Shown: in pieces, positions 41,290 through 50,156 of the stretch
Layout: each line of letters starts with the position of its first letter
Position numbering within the stretch: position 1 is the stretch's first letter
Source: an uncultured Woeseiaceae bacterium
GTDB taxonomy: Bacteria; Pseudomonadota; Gammaproteobacteria; Steroidobacterales; Woeseiaceae
NCBI GenBank assembly: GCA_947259985.1
Contig: CAMYOJ010000042.1
Span: 1-58,833, forward strand
Direction of reading: 5' to 3'
Length of the DNA: 58,833 nt
Position numbers and translations under genes: made by a program
The notes under the pieces: generated by a model
What the model was told of the DNA's origin: nothing
The model's database searches: none
What the model saw: the letters and a program-made list of their open reading frames with translations, nothing else

Positions 41290-43866
41290 TTGTCCGGTTT
41301 GACTATTAGCCTGTTCTGGCTGCTGCTGTTTGTTGGCGGCGGCATCTATCTCGCTTACCAGCGTATCGATCTCAGGACATCGACGATCGCGACGGGTATT
41401 GCCCTGGCCGCGTACTGGGTGTTCGGCGATGGGGCGATACTCTGGAAGCTGATGCTTACGCTGTTGTTCGGCCTCATGGTAATCCCGAATCTCATCGAGG
41501 TTCGTCGCGAGAAAATCACGCGGCCGCTACTTGCCGTCTACAGGAAGATGTTGCCGTCGATGTCCAATACCGAGCGCGAGGCACTCGAGGCGGGCAATGT
41601 CTGGTGGGACGGAGAGCTGTTCTCGGGTATGCCCGAATGGGACAGGCTGATGTCCTATCCGGCACCGAAACTGTCCGACGAGGAACAGGCGTTTCTCGAC
41701 GGGCCGTGCGAGGAACTCTGCCGCATGATCGACGACTGGGCGATCTGCCACGAGCATGCCGACATGCCCGGGGAAGTCTGGGATTACATCATCGAGAAGA
41801 AGTTCTTCGCGATGATCATTCCCAAGCAGTACGGCGGCCTTGAATTCTCGGCCTACGCGAACGCAGCCGTGATATCGAAACTCGCGAGCCGCAGCGCCAC
41901 GGTGTCGTCGACGGTCGGCGTCCCCAACTCGCTCGGGCCCGCGGAGCTTCTGCTGCACTACGGCACCGAGGAGCAAAAACAGCGCTACCTGCCGGGCCTC
42001 GCGGCCGGAACCGAGATACCGTGCTTCGCGCTGACGTCATCGGAGGCCGGGTCCGATGCGGCATCGCTCATTGACAGCGGCGTTGTCTGCAAAGGCACGT
42101 GGAATGGCAAGACAATTACGGGCATCCGCCTGAACTGGGACAAGCGCTACATTACGCTCGCGCCCGTGGCGACGGTCCTCGGCCTGGCGTTCAAACTGTA
42201 CGACCCGGACCACCTGATCGGCGACGAGAGTGAGTACGGTATTACGGCGGCGCTGATCCCGACGGACACGCCCGGTGTCGAGGTCGGTCGGCGACATTAC
42301 CCGCTGACGGTAGCGTTCCAGAACGGGCCAACCTCGGGCAAGGACGTGTTCGTGCCGCTGGATTACATCATCGGCGGCCCGGACATGGCCGGCAAGGGCT
42401 GGAAGATGCTCGTCGAGCTGTTGTCCGTGGGACGGGCGATCACCTTGCCATCGACAGGCTCGGGCGGCGGCCAGGCCGGCAGTTATGCAACGGGCGCCTA
42501 CGCGAAGATTCGCAAGCAATTCAATACGTCTATCGCGAACTTCGAGGGCGTGGGTGATGCGCTCACCCGCATCGGCGGGCATACCTATATTATGAATGCG
42601 GCCGTGGCCGTGACGGCCGGCGCCATCGACCAGGGCGAAAAACCGGCGGTACCCTCCGCAATCCTCAAGTACCACTGCACCGAGATGGCCCGCAAAGTGT
42701 CGAACGACGCGATGGACGTGCACGGCGGCAAGGGCGTGATGATGGGGCCCAATAATTACCTCGGCCGCGCCTACATGGCGACACCCATCGCCATCACGGT
42801 CGAAGGCGCCAACATACTGACACGCAGCCTGATCATCTACGGGCAGGGAGCTATTCGCTGCCACCCGTTCGTGCTCAGGGAGCTGCATGCTGCAGCCGAC
42901 GAGGATGAGGATCGCGGCCTGATCGACTTCGACAACGCCTTGTTCGGCCACATCGGTTACGCTATCAGCAACATGGCGCGATCGTTTTTCCTGGCGCTGA
43001 CGCACGCCAAGTTCAGCCGCGTACCGCTGAACACGCCGACCCGTCGTTATTACCAGAACATCAATCGCTACAGCGCCGCATTTGCCCTTGCATCGGACTT
43101 CGCGATGCTGACGCTCGGCGGCGACCTCAAGAAACGCGAGCTGCTGTCGGCCCGGCTGGGTGACGTGCTGAGCTCGATGTACCTGGCCTCGACGGTACTC
43201 AAGCATTTCGAAAACCAGGGGCGCCGCGCGACCGACCTGCCGTTGGTCGAGTGGTCAGTGCGCACACTCATGTACCAGGCACAGGAGTCACTGCACGCCT
43301 TCCTGCGCAATTTCCCGAACCGCTGGGTAGCTGCGCTCCTCAGGCTGTTCATCTTCCCTCGCGGCCGTACTTACTCGTCGCCGTCCGACGCGATCGGCGC
43401 CAAGGTCGTGGAGCTGATGACGACGCCGGGCGAAGCGCGCGAACGCCTGAGCCAGTTCGCCTACACAACGCTCGAGCCCGGCAATCCGCTTGGCTTGCTG
43501 CAGGAAGCACTCGAACTCGCGGAGCAGAATGCGCCGCTCGAGCGCCGCTTGCGCCAGGCGCAGAAGGAAGGGCTCATCAAGTCCGACTACCTGGGCCTGC
43601 AAATCGAAGAGGCGGAAAAAGCCCAGGTCATCAGCAAGGCCGAAGCGCGAACGCTCGTCAGCTACCACGAGAAGGTGCTGGCATTGCTTGCTGTGGACGA
43701 CTTTGCGCCCGATGAACTCGCAAGAACGCCACGGCAGGCACCACCTGTGGAGGAAAAGGCCGCGAGGAAGGTCACGAAGAAGAAGGCAAGCAAGAAGTCG
43801 ACCGGCACGAAGCGCGCGGCGAGCCGGAAAAAACCGGCTGCCAAGAAGAAAACCAGCAAAGCCTGA
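41290..43866 (+). CDS. fadE: FadE-type acyl-CoA dehydrogenase with a basic tail
   Basis: The 858-residue protein starts at TTG 41290 (AGAGGT upstream). N-terminal hydrophobic helices (about 5-70) are typical of FadE. The acyl-CoA dehydrogenase domain has PKQYGGLEFSAYANA, CFALTSSEAGSDAASLID, LTRIGGHTYIMNAAVAV and VHGGKGVMMGPNNYLGRAY with the usual Glu. The domain from about 560 to 820 follows FadE (DUF1974). After residue 825 comes a Lys/Arg/Ser/Ala-rich tail (VTKKKASKKSTGTKRAASR), histone H1/AlgP-like, which is not part of the family. It catalyses the first step of beta-oxidation. Confidence 0.9.
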   Translation: MSGLTISLFWLLLFVGGGIYLAYQRIDLRTSTIATGIALAAYWVFGDGAILWKLMLTLLFGLMVIPNLIEVRREKITRPLLAVYRKMLPSMSNTEREALEAGNVWWDGELFSGMPEWDRLMSYPAPKLSDEEQAFLDGPCEELCRMIDDWAICHEHADMPGEVWDYIIEKKFFAMIIPKQYGGLEFSAYANAAVISKLASRSATVSSTVGVPNSLGPAELLLHYGTEEQKQRYLPGLAAGTEIPCFALTSSEAGSDAASLIDSGVVCKGTWNGKTITGIRLNWDKRYITLAPVATVLGLAFKLYDPDHLIGDESEYGITAALIPTDTPGVEVGRRHYPLTVAFQNGPTSGKDVFVPLDYIIGGPDMAGKGWKMLVELLSVGRAITLPSTGSGGGQAGSYATGAYAKIRKQFNTSIANFEGVGDALTRIGGHTYIMNAAVAVTAGAIDQGEKPAVPSAILKYHCTEMARKVSNDAMDVHGGKGVMMGPNNYLGRAYMATPIAITVEGANILTRSLIIYGQGAIRCHPFVLRELHAAADEDEDRGLIDFDNALFGHIGYAISNMARSFFLALTHAKFSRVPLNTPTRRYYQNINRYSAAFALASDFAMLTLGGDLKKRELLSARLGDVLSSMYLASTVLKHFENQGRRATDLPLVEWSVRTLMYQAQESLHAFLRNFPNRWVAALLRLFIFPRGRTYSSPSDAIGAKVVELMTTPGEARERLSQFAYTTLEPGNPLGLLQEALELAEQNAPLERRLRQAQKEGLIKSDYLGLQIEEAEKAQVISKAEARTLVSYHEKVLALLAVDDFAPDELARTPRQAPPVEEKAARKVTKKKASKKSTGTKRAASRKKPAAKKKTSKA

Positions 43867-43875
43867 TTCGGCGCG

Positions 43876-45264
43876 ATGACGAGCGCAGCCGGACCACTCT
43901 ACGAATACACGTTCTACGTCGAGCCCGAGGTCCTGCCCGAGTTCGAGCGCTGGCTCCTGGCCAGGGCCGATGACGCGCGACGCGAACGCGGCATCGTCGA
44001 CGTGCGCACATTCGAGACCCGGGGCGATGACCGCGATCGTGCCGGCAGGATTTTCCAGCTGCGTTGTCGGGATGATCATGTCATCGATGAGCTGCTCGAC
44101 GACCTGCTGCCCACCATCGACGCGGCGGCAACCGAGGAATTCGGCGAGGCAATCAGTGTTTTCGGGCGCACGCTGCGCGAGGACCCGGATCAGGATATTC
44201 CGCCCGTCGAAAGCCCTGACTGCCTGAACTGCGGCACTCGTCTGAGGGGCCAGTATTGCGGCAATTGCGGCCAGCGCGCCCGCAATCGTCTCATCAGCCT
44301 CTGGCAATTGCTGAGCGAGGCCTTCGGCGACTTGCTCGAGTTCGATTCACGCCTGTGGCGGACCCTGATCCCGCTGTTGATCAGGCCCGGGCGGCTGACC
44401 CGCGACTATCTCGAGGGGCGGCGTGCGCGCTACATGCCGCCGTTTCGCATGTACCTCGTGCTCAGCGTCATTTTCTTCGTCGTCGCCTTCTTCGACCCGA
44501 AAGACGACCTGAGCCTGCTTTTCGAGCCGGAGCCACCGCCGACACCCGAGGAAATTGCAGCGGCGGATCAGGAAGCGGAAGAGGCCGAGGAAGCGGCCGA
44601 GGAGGTGCATGATGATGCGCGCGAGGCCATCGAAGAGCTTCGCGAGCAGGGCATTATCGCCGACGAAGATGCCGCTGAAGCTGTTGCCGCACTGGACGAT
44701 GAGTCCGACGGCGAATTCAATTTCAAGATCGATCCTGAAACCGGCGAATGCACCTCGAGTGGCCACGACGAGATGCCGGAGTGGCTGCAGCGCCGCCTGA
44801 CCAAGGAGCGCCTCGAGAAGATCTGCGAGCGTGTCGGCGCGGACGACGGCAAGACGCTCGGCAACCTGATGCTCGACAATATCCCGGTCGCGCTGATCGT
44901 ACTGCTGCCGATCATGGCCCTGGTGCTCAAGATCCTGTACCCGTTGTCGCGACGCTATTTTGTGGAGCACCTGCTGTTCTTCGTGCATTTCCACGCCTTC
45001 TTTTTCCTGATCCTGACACTGCAGATCCTGTTTGCCCGCATCGCCGACCTGCTCAGGGTCCCGGAGTGGATATCGATCCTGATCCTGGTCGCGGCGTCGT
45101 TTTACGTTCCGGTCTACCTGTACAAGGCAATGCGGCACGTTTATGGTCAGGGGCACTTCTTTACATTCACCAAGTATGTCGCGCTGGCCGTTGCTTACTC
45201 GATCGGCGCCGCGCTGACGATGATGAGTGCATTACTGTTCGCGCTCTTTGCCGTCGGACGCTAA
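43876..45264 (+). CDS. DUF4286-DUF3667 fusion membrane protein
   Basis: The 462-residue product starts with a DUF4286-like domain (about 5-100; YEYTFYVEPEVLPEFERWLL, IFQLRCRD). A zinc-ribbon CLNCGTRLRGQYCGNCGQRARNR (about 115-137) follows, then a DUF3667 membrane domain with TLIPLLIRPGRLTRDYLEGRRARYMPPFRMYLV at about 160-190. Helices continue near 195-215, 335-360, 370-400 and 410-455, with an acidic Glu-rich cytoplasmic insert between (about 215-285). It starts 9 bases after fadE and precedes a lipoprotein gene by 12 bases. Zinc-ribbon with membrane region suggests assembly of a membrane complex; function is unknown. Confidence 0.78.
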   Translation: MTSAAGPLYEYTFYVEPEVLPEFERWLLARADDARRERGIVDVRTFETRGDDRDRAGRIFQLRCRDDHVIDELLDDLLPTIDAAATEEFGEAISVFGRTLREDPDQDIPPVESPDCLNCGTRLRGQYCGNCGQRARNRLISLWQLLSEAFGDLLEFDSRLWRTLIPLLIRPGRLTRDYLEGRRARYMPPFRMYLVLSVIFFVVAFFDPKDDLSLLFEPEPPPTPEEIAAADQEAEEAEEAAEEVHDDAREAIEELREQGIIADEDAAEAVAALDDESDGEFNFKIDPETGECTSSGHDEMPEWLQRRLTKERLEKICERVGADDGKTLGNLMLDNIPVALIVLLPIMALVLKILYPLSRRYFVEHLLFFVHFHAFFFLILTLQILFARIADLLRVPEWISILILVAASFYVPVYLYKAMRHVYGQGHFFTFTKYVALAVAYSIGAALTMMSALLFALFAVGR

Positions 45265-45276
45265 AGGGGACAAAAA

Positions 45277-45837
45277 ATGACAAGAACAGGCATCATCACA
45301 GCGACTTTGCTCTTCGTGCTTGGCTGCAGCCAGGAGGATCAGGCCGAACCGCCGGCGGCACCTGCCGAGACTGAAACCCCGGCACCTGCCGCAACTGAAA
45401 CCCCGGCACCTGCCGCAACTGAAACCCCGGCGCCTGCCGCAACTGAAACCCCGGCGCCTGCCGAGGCGCCGGCTGCGCTGGAGCGCTCGACATCGGCCCT
45501 GGGCGCTCGTGTATTTTTCATAAGCCCGGCCGACGGCGACACTGTATCCAACCCCATCCGGGTCGAGTTCGGCATTGCGGGCATGGACGTCGTCAAGGCG
45601 GGCATCGATCAGCCGCACTCAGGGCATCACCACCTGCTGATCGATACCGGGCTGCCCGACCTCACGATGCCGATTCCGTCCGATGAGCATCATATTCACT
45701 TCGGCGACGGCAGCACATCGACCGAAATCACGCTGCCGCCCGGCCAGCACACACTGTCCATGCTGCTCGGGGATCACCGGCATATTCCCCACAATCCGCC
45801 CGTGGTATCGGAACCGATCACGATCACTGTAAAATAA
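45277..45837 (+). CDS. DUF4399 lipoprotein with an octapeptide repeat
   Basis: The 186-residue protein has a lipobox LFVLGC (Cys at residue 17) and then a PAATETPA repeat (about 27-62) acting as a disordered linker. A DUF4399 domain follows (about 75-186; ARVFFISPADGDTVSNPIRVEFG, HHHLLIDTGLPDL, HHIHFGDGSTSTEI, HTLSMLLGDHRHIPH). It should sit at the outer membrane. The His-rich motifs look like metal-binding sites, but this is inference. The repeat may vary in copy number between strains. It follows the DUF3667 gene by 12 bases. Confidence 0.82.
   Translation: MTRTGIITATLLFVLGCSQEDQAEPPAAPAETETPAPAATETPAPAATETPAPAATETPAPAEAPAALERSTSALGARVFFISPADGDTVSNPIRVEFGIAGMDVVKAGIDQPHSGHHHLLIDTGLPDLTMPIPSDEHHIHFGDGSTSTEITLPPGQHTLSMLLGDHRHIPHNPPVVSEPITITVK
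45361..45456 (+). repeat. 24-bp tandem repeat (four copies)
   Basis: The unit CCTGCCGCAACTGAAACCCC plus GGCA/G starts at 45361, 45385, 45409 and 45433. The first copy differs at two bases; the others differ only at the last base. It encodes an 8-residue PAATETPA-type repeat and keeps frame, so copy-number change would vary linker length without frameshift. A partial fifth copy follows. Confidence 0.9.
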
Positions 45838-45841
45838 GTGG

Positions 45842-45870
45842 TTGAGTGATATGCCCGAGAACACTAAAAT
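45842..45870 (+). promoter_or_regulatory. Promoter of the HMG-CoA synthase gene
   Basis: TTGAGT (45842-45847) and TAAAAT (45865-45870) have the ideal 17-base spacing. The start point would lie about 17 bases before ATG 45894. It makes HMG-CoA synthase transcription independent of the DUF4399 gene. Confidence 0.55.
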
Positions 45871-45893
45871 CGCCGGGCTAACCTAAATCAGCC

Positions 45894-47375
45894 ATGAACC
45901 ACACTTCGCATAAATCCATAGGAATCAGCGGCCTCGCCGCCTACGTCCCGCCGTACCGCGTATGGCTCGAGGACTGGTGTGACTGGACCGACAGCCAGTG
46001 GCCCAAGATCCGCGAAGTCGTCGGGCGCAGTTTCCGCGTGCGCGGCCCCGATCACAGCGTCTATACGATGGCCGCCAACGCGGTTATCCGGCTCATCGAC
46101 CAGTACGATATCGACCCGGGCCGCGTGAAATTCCTTGGGCTGGGCACGGAATCGAGCACCGACAACTCGGCCGGCGCGATTCTCATCAAGGGGATGGTCG
46201 ACGACGCGTTGATCGCGCGCGGCAAGCCGCCGATTTCGCGAAGCTGCGAAGTTCCCGAGTTCAAGCACGCCTGCCTCGGCGGCGTGTACGGCATGAAGGG
46301 CGCGATCCGCCACCTCGCACTGGACGGTGCCGGCGGACAGGCCATCGTCGTCTGCGCCGATATCGCCGAGTATGCGCGCGGCAGCTCGGGCGAACCGACG
46401 CAAGGCGCTGGCGCCGTGGCGATGCTGCTGGAAGAAGACCCGCAGCTGGCCGTCGTCGACCTGATCAACTCGGGCTCGGCGTCCGACTATCGCATCATGG
46501 ACTTCCGCAAGCCCATGCTGCGTTTCTGCGGTCAGGACCGCTCCGAGTCTCACCAGGTCCAGGACTTCCCGGTGTTCAACGGCAAGTACTCGACGACTTG
46601 CTACGTCGACGAGACGCTGCACGCACTGCACGACATGTACGAAAAACGCGAGCTGAATCCGAGCGAGTACCTGCGATCGCTGCGCACGATTTTCCTGCAC
46701 CGCCCCTATCGGCGCATGCCCGAGACCGGCTGGGCCGTGTCTTACCTGTTTGCGCTCAGCCGCGGCAACGGCGAAGATCGCGCCGAACTCGCGTCCTACT
46801 GCTACGAAGCCGGCATAGACGTCGATGCCATGTTGACCGAAATGCTTTCCAAGCCGGAGATAGCGGCCCTCGCGACGCCGGAGACCCTGCAGTACGAGGC
46901 TTATCCCTTGACGATGGCTGCGCTGCGCGCATTCCGTGCATCGCGACACTACCGCAAGGAGATTCTCGACAAGCTGGCGCTCGGCAGCGATACGATGCTG
47001 GATCTCGGCAATCTTTACACGGCCGCTCTGCCTGCCTGGATGGCCGCCGGATTCGAGCAGGCCCTCGACGAAGATTCACTGAGCGCCGGCGAGGAAGTAC
47101 TCACCCTGGGCTACGGTAGTGGCGACGCCGCCGAAGTCATTCCTTTCTTTATGGCCGATGGCTGGCGCGAGGCGACGGCAAAGATTCGCTTCGGCGAAGC
47201 GATGCAGCTGGCAATCGATCTCGATCGCGAGCAGTACGAAGCTCTGCACGATGGCCGGCGCGTGACGGGCCTCGACTACCTGCCACGCAATGAGTTCGTC
47301 ATCGATCGTGTCGGCACCACCGAAGAACGCCACTTCTCGGACCTCGGCATCGAGTACTACAAGTTCATCGCCTGA
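45894..47375 (+). CDS. mvaS: Hydroxymethylglutaryl-CoA synthase
   Basis: The 493-residue thiolase-fold enzyme condenses acetyl-CoA and acetoacetyl-CoA. The general-base Glu lies in LGLGTESSTDNSAG, the catalytic Cys in EFKHACLGGVYG at about residue 124, FNGKYSTTCYVDET follows, and the catalytic His is in IFLHRPYRRMPE near 267. It is the first mevalonate-specific step. The gene converges on the idi gene (4 bases between stops), while the other mevalonate genes run on the opposite strand. It is about 100 residues longer than the Gram-positive MvaS because of inserts; the core is complete. Confidence 0.9.
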   Translation: MNHTSHKSIGISGLAAYVPPYRVWLEDWCDWTDSQWPKIREVVGRSFRVRGPDHSVYTMAANAVIRLIDQYDIDPGRVKFLGLGTESSTDNSAGAILIKGMVDDALIARGKPPISRSCEVPEFKHACLGGVYGMKGAIRHLALDGAGGQAIVVCADIAEYARGSSGEPTQGAGAVAMLLEEDPQLAVVDLINSGSASDYRIMDFRKPMLRFCGQDRSESHQVQDFPVFNGKYSTTCYVDETLHALHDMYEKRELNPSEYLRSLRTIFLHRPYRRMPETGWAVSYLFALSRGNGEDRAELASYCYEAGIDVDAMLTEMLSKPEIAALATPETLQYEAYPLTMAALRAFRASRHYRKEILDKLALGSDTMLDLGNLYTAALPAWMAAGFEQALDEDSLSAGEEVLTLGYGSGDAAEVIPFFMADGWREATAKIRFGEAMQLAIDLDREQYEALHDGRRVTGLDYLPRNEFVIDRVGTTEERHFSDLGIEYYKFIA

Positions 47376-47379
47376 TCGG

Positions 47380-47955
47380 CTAATCGAGTTTGCAGTAAAT
47401 TCCCAGACGATCGCGGTAATTCGCGACCAGCTCTTCCCATTCCTGTTTGAACCAGGGCGTGAAACGCTCCGGTGAGTCCCGCATCTCGGCGCTGAGCGAG
47501 TTCGGCGACAGGAAACGAACACTGTCAATCTCACTGCGGTTCGGCCGCACATCGCCCGTCGCGTTGCCCAGGTACACGTGACACAGTTCGTTCTCGGAGC
47601 CGGCGTCGCCGAAGGACGCCGTATAACGAAACTTGTAGACGTACTCGACGTCGGTCTCGAAGTTAAGCTCATCAAGGAGACGACGCCGGGTTGCGACTTC
47701 CATCGATTCGCCGCGCCGCGGGTGGCTGCAACAGCTGTTCGACCAGAAGCCCGGCCACAAGCGCTTCTGCGCGCTGCGTTGCTGCAACAGCAACTCGCCC
47801 GCTTCGTTGAAAAGAAACAATGAAAACGCGCGATGCAGCACGCCGGGGCCATCGTGGCAAAGCGCCTTCGACAGGTGCCCGACCCCGATATCGTCGCGAT
47901 CGACCAGTACCAGGTCTTCATCTTCGGACGATACGATTCTGTGTTGATCGTTCAT
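47380..47955 (-). CDS. idi: Isopentenyl-diphosphate delta-isomerase, type 1
   Basis: The 191-residue Nudix-fold enzyme has the catalytic Cys in WSNSCCSHPRRGE (about 70-82) and conserved Glu in NELCHVYLG (about 124). LHRAFSLFLFNEAGELLLQQRS is present as in all type 1 enzymes. It interconverts IPP and DMAPP, needed because the mevalonate route makes only IPP. It is the last gene of the mevalonate operon and overlaps the fusion gene by 4 bases. Confidence 0.93.
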   Translation of the reverse strand: MNDQHRIVSSEDEDLVLVDRDDIGVGHLSKALCHDGPGVLHRAFSLFLFNEAGELLLQQRSAQKRLWPGFWSNSCCSHPRRGESMEVATRRRLLDELNFETDVEYVYKFRYTASFGDAGSENELCHVYLGNATGDVRPNRSEIDSVRFLSPNSLSAEMRDSPERFTPWFKQEWEELVANYRDRLGIYCKLD

Positions 47956-50156
47956 TGCGGCAACACGAGTGTTCTATAACCGGCCTGGCTCAATGCTCGC
48001 TGTACGTCGTCGACGGTCCCCGGACACATCGCTACGATCGAACCGCCACCACCGCCACCCGTCAGTTTGGCGCCTGCCGCCCCCGACTGCCGCGCCAGCG
48101 TCACCATCTGCTCTAGCTCGGGCGTCGACACCTGCAGCGCATTCAACAGCCCGTGACAGATGTTCATCAGCATACCGACGCCACTGTAGTCGCCTTCGCG
48201 AAGCATTGCCGCTCCCGACACGCTGAGTTCGTCGATCTCATCGAACAACGCATCGTAACGAGCCGGCGCCTTTCGATGCCGGTCACGCACGCCTGCGACC
48301 TGCTCACTCGTCAGGCCCGCCTGTTGCCCGCTCGCGATGACCACGGGCGGCGCCGCCGCCAGTTCGATCGGCTCGACCCTGAGTTCGCCGTCATTGCGAA
48401 ACAGCATAGGCTCGGCATAGGTCGAAATCGTGTTGTCGACGCCAGACGGCGTACCATGCGCGAGTTTCTCGCAGGCAAATGCGATCTCGTTGACTCGATC
48501 GTCGGTCAGTTCGAGCCCCGCGGCATCGCCAAGCGCCCGCGTGATCGCAACGGCGACCGCCGCCGAGGAACCGAGGCCCATTGCCCTCGGCAACGACGAT
48601 TCGACCCGGATCGCAAATTGCCGGGACCTGATGCCGAGCTCGTCGAGAATGAGCGCCACACCGTCGTCGATACCATCGGAGCCGTCGATATCACGCTCGA
48701 TGCCCCAGTTTGGAATCGCCAGGGACGTCGCATTTCCGCGCTCTTCGGCAACCGCGCGCACAGCGCCTGGAATCGGCAGCGCCAGTGCGTGGCGGCCGTA
48801 GACCGCGGCATGCTCTCCGAGCAGGATGACCTTGCCGGCCGCCTGGGCTGCTGGCTCCGTAACTTCGACCTGCGACGATTCGAGTTCGCCGAGTATCTCC
48901 TCTGCCTTCCAGCTCTTGATCTCTCCACTCGCAACCAGGCGATCGACGAGCTCATCATAGTGGTCCTCGGGCGTGCCGACAGCCGCAGCCACGCTGCGCG
49001 CGTGCAGCCGCATATGCCCTTGCTGAATACCGCTGCTGGCAAGCGCCCGCAGCGCGGCGAAGTTCTGCGCCAGTCCGACGGCCGCCATCAGTTCGGCCAG
49101 CTCGAGCGCCGAATGAACCCCTGTGACTGCAAGACCCAGGGCCGCCGCAGGATTTGCATCAAGCGTGCCGCCGACGGTGCCCACCTTGAGCGGAATTGCA
49201 ATCCTGCCGAGCAGATCGCCGCCCTTGTCGTGGCTCCACACGGTAAGCGGCCGATAGCGCCCCCCGGCTGCCGCGAAGGCATGCGCACCGGCTTCGATAG
49301 CGCGCCAGTCGTTGCCCGTCGCGATGGCAAGCGCGTCGATGCCGTTCATGATGCCCTTGTTGTGCGTTGCCGCGCGATGCGGGTCCGCCATCGCGATGTC
49401 GCTTGCCGTCACGATAGCATCGCGAACCGTTGCGCCGTCATATCCGCCGCTGGCGAGATCAGCTGCGGCGAACCGTACCTCCGCTGTGACGATCGAGCGA
49501 TCGGCCAGGTTGGAGAGGATGCGCAACGCAACATCACCGCGACACAAGTCGGCGATTTTCGGGGCGACCGCTTCGCAGATCGTGTTTACGAGGTTCGCTC
49601 CCATCGCGTCGACCGTATCGACGAGCAGGTGCACGGCGATGAACGGCCGCCCGTCGGGAAACTCGAGACGACGAAACTCTATGTCCCTGGCGCCTCCGCC
49701 GCGTGCCACGAGCCGTGGATGCACGCCATTTGCGGCGTCGAGCAGCGCCGGCTTTTCGGAGTGCAGCGCGGCGAGCGCCTCGTCGACATCGGCGATGTTG
49801 CTGATGTGGACCTGCCCGGCAAGTAGTGACTCTTCGCAGCTCGCGCGAAATCCGCCGGTTTTGCGGGCGAGGCGTGCGGCGCCACTCAGTGCTGCGACAA
49901 TCGACGGCTCTTCGACGACGAGCGGTACGATGCTGTCCCGCCCGTTCACCTGGAAATTGGGTGCGATCGCGAACGGCAGCCCGAACACACCAACGACGTT
50001 TTCGATGATCTTGTCAGCCGCGACGCTTGACAGGACCTGGCGACCATCGCGCAGGCGAGCAGCGTCTTCGGGCGACAACCACCCCTCGCTCTGCAAGGCC
50101 TCAATGCGCTTCGGCACGCTGAGTTTGTAAAGGCCGGATATTCTCGAATCGTTCAC
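47952..50156 (-). CDS. HMG-CoA reductase-mevalonate kinase fusion
   Basis: From GTG 50156 (GAG 5 bases upstream, GTGA overlap with the previous stop) the product has 734 residues. Residues 1 to about 430 are a class II HMG-CoA reductase: VVEEPSIVAA with E83, DAMGANLVN at 183-191 (nucleotide site), HNKGI with K267, GNDW with D283, GTVGGT and GHMRLHA with H381. These catalytic numbers equal those I recall for the Pseudomonas mevalonii enzyme, supporting the start. From about 436 follows mevalonate kinase: AGKVILLGEHAAVYG, MGLGSSAAVAV, GTPSGVDN and LTGGGGGGS. Two consecutive enzymes of one pathway are thus joined. Both sites look intact. The frame is open to 50204, but that overlaps the upstream gene. 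Confidence 0.9.
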   Translation of the reverse strand: MNDSRISGLYKLSVPKRIEALQSEGWLSPEDAARLRDGRQVLSSVAADKIIENVVGVFGLPFAIAPNFQVNGRDSIVPLVVEEPSIVAALSGAARLARKTGGFRASCEESLLAGQVHISNIADVDEALAALHSEKPALLDAANGVHPRLVARGGGARDIEFRRLEFPDGRPFIAVHLLVDTVDAMGANLVNTICEAVAPKIADLCRGDVALRILSNLADRSIVTAEVRFAAADLASGGYDGATVRDAIVTASDIAMADPHRAATHNKGIMNGIDALAIATGNDWRAIEAGAHAFAAAGGRYRPLTVWSHDKGGDLLGRIAIPLKVGTVGGTLDANPAAALGLAVTGVHSALELAELMAAVGLAQNFAALRALASSGIQQGHMRLHARSVAAAVGTPEDHYDELVDRLVASGEIKSWKAEEILGELESSQVEVTEPAAQAAGKVILLGEHAAVYGRHALALPIPGAVRAVAEERGNATSLAIPNWGIERDIDGSDGIDDGVALILDELGIRSRQFAIRVESSLPRAMGLGSSAAVAVAITRALGDAAGLELTDDRVNEIAFACEKLAHGTPSGVDNTISTYAEPMLFRNDGELRVEPIELAAAPPVVIASGQQAGLTSEQVAGVRDRHRKAPARYDALFDEIDELSVSGAAMLREGDYSGVGMLMNICHGLLNALQVSTPELEQMVTLARQSGAAGAKLTGGGGGGSIVAMCPGTVDDVQRALSQAGYRTLVLPQ

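Noticed and set aside
42037..43206. 389-codon frame antisense to fadE
   Set aside because: Shadow of a GC-rich gene; no motif and no start signal.
45361..45456. CRISPR array
   Set aside because: The 24-bp units are contiguous without spacers and keep a reading frame.
45888..46949. 353-codon frame antisense to HMG-CoA synthase
   Set aside because: The + strand carries the catalytic Cys and His motifs; the antisense frame has none.
48153..49826. 557-codon frame antisense to the HMGR-MK fusion
   Set aside because: Shadow frame; Arg/His-rich composition without any recognisable motif.
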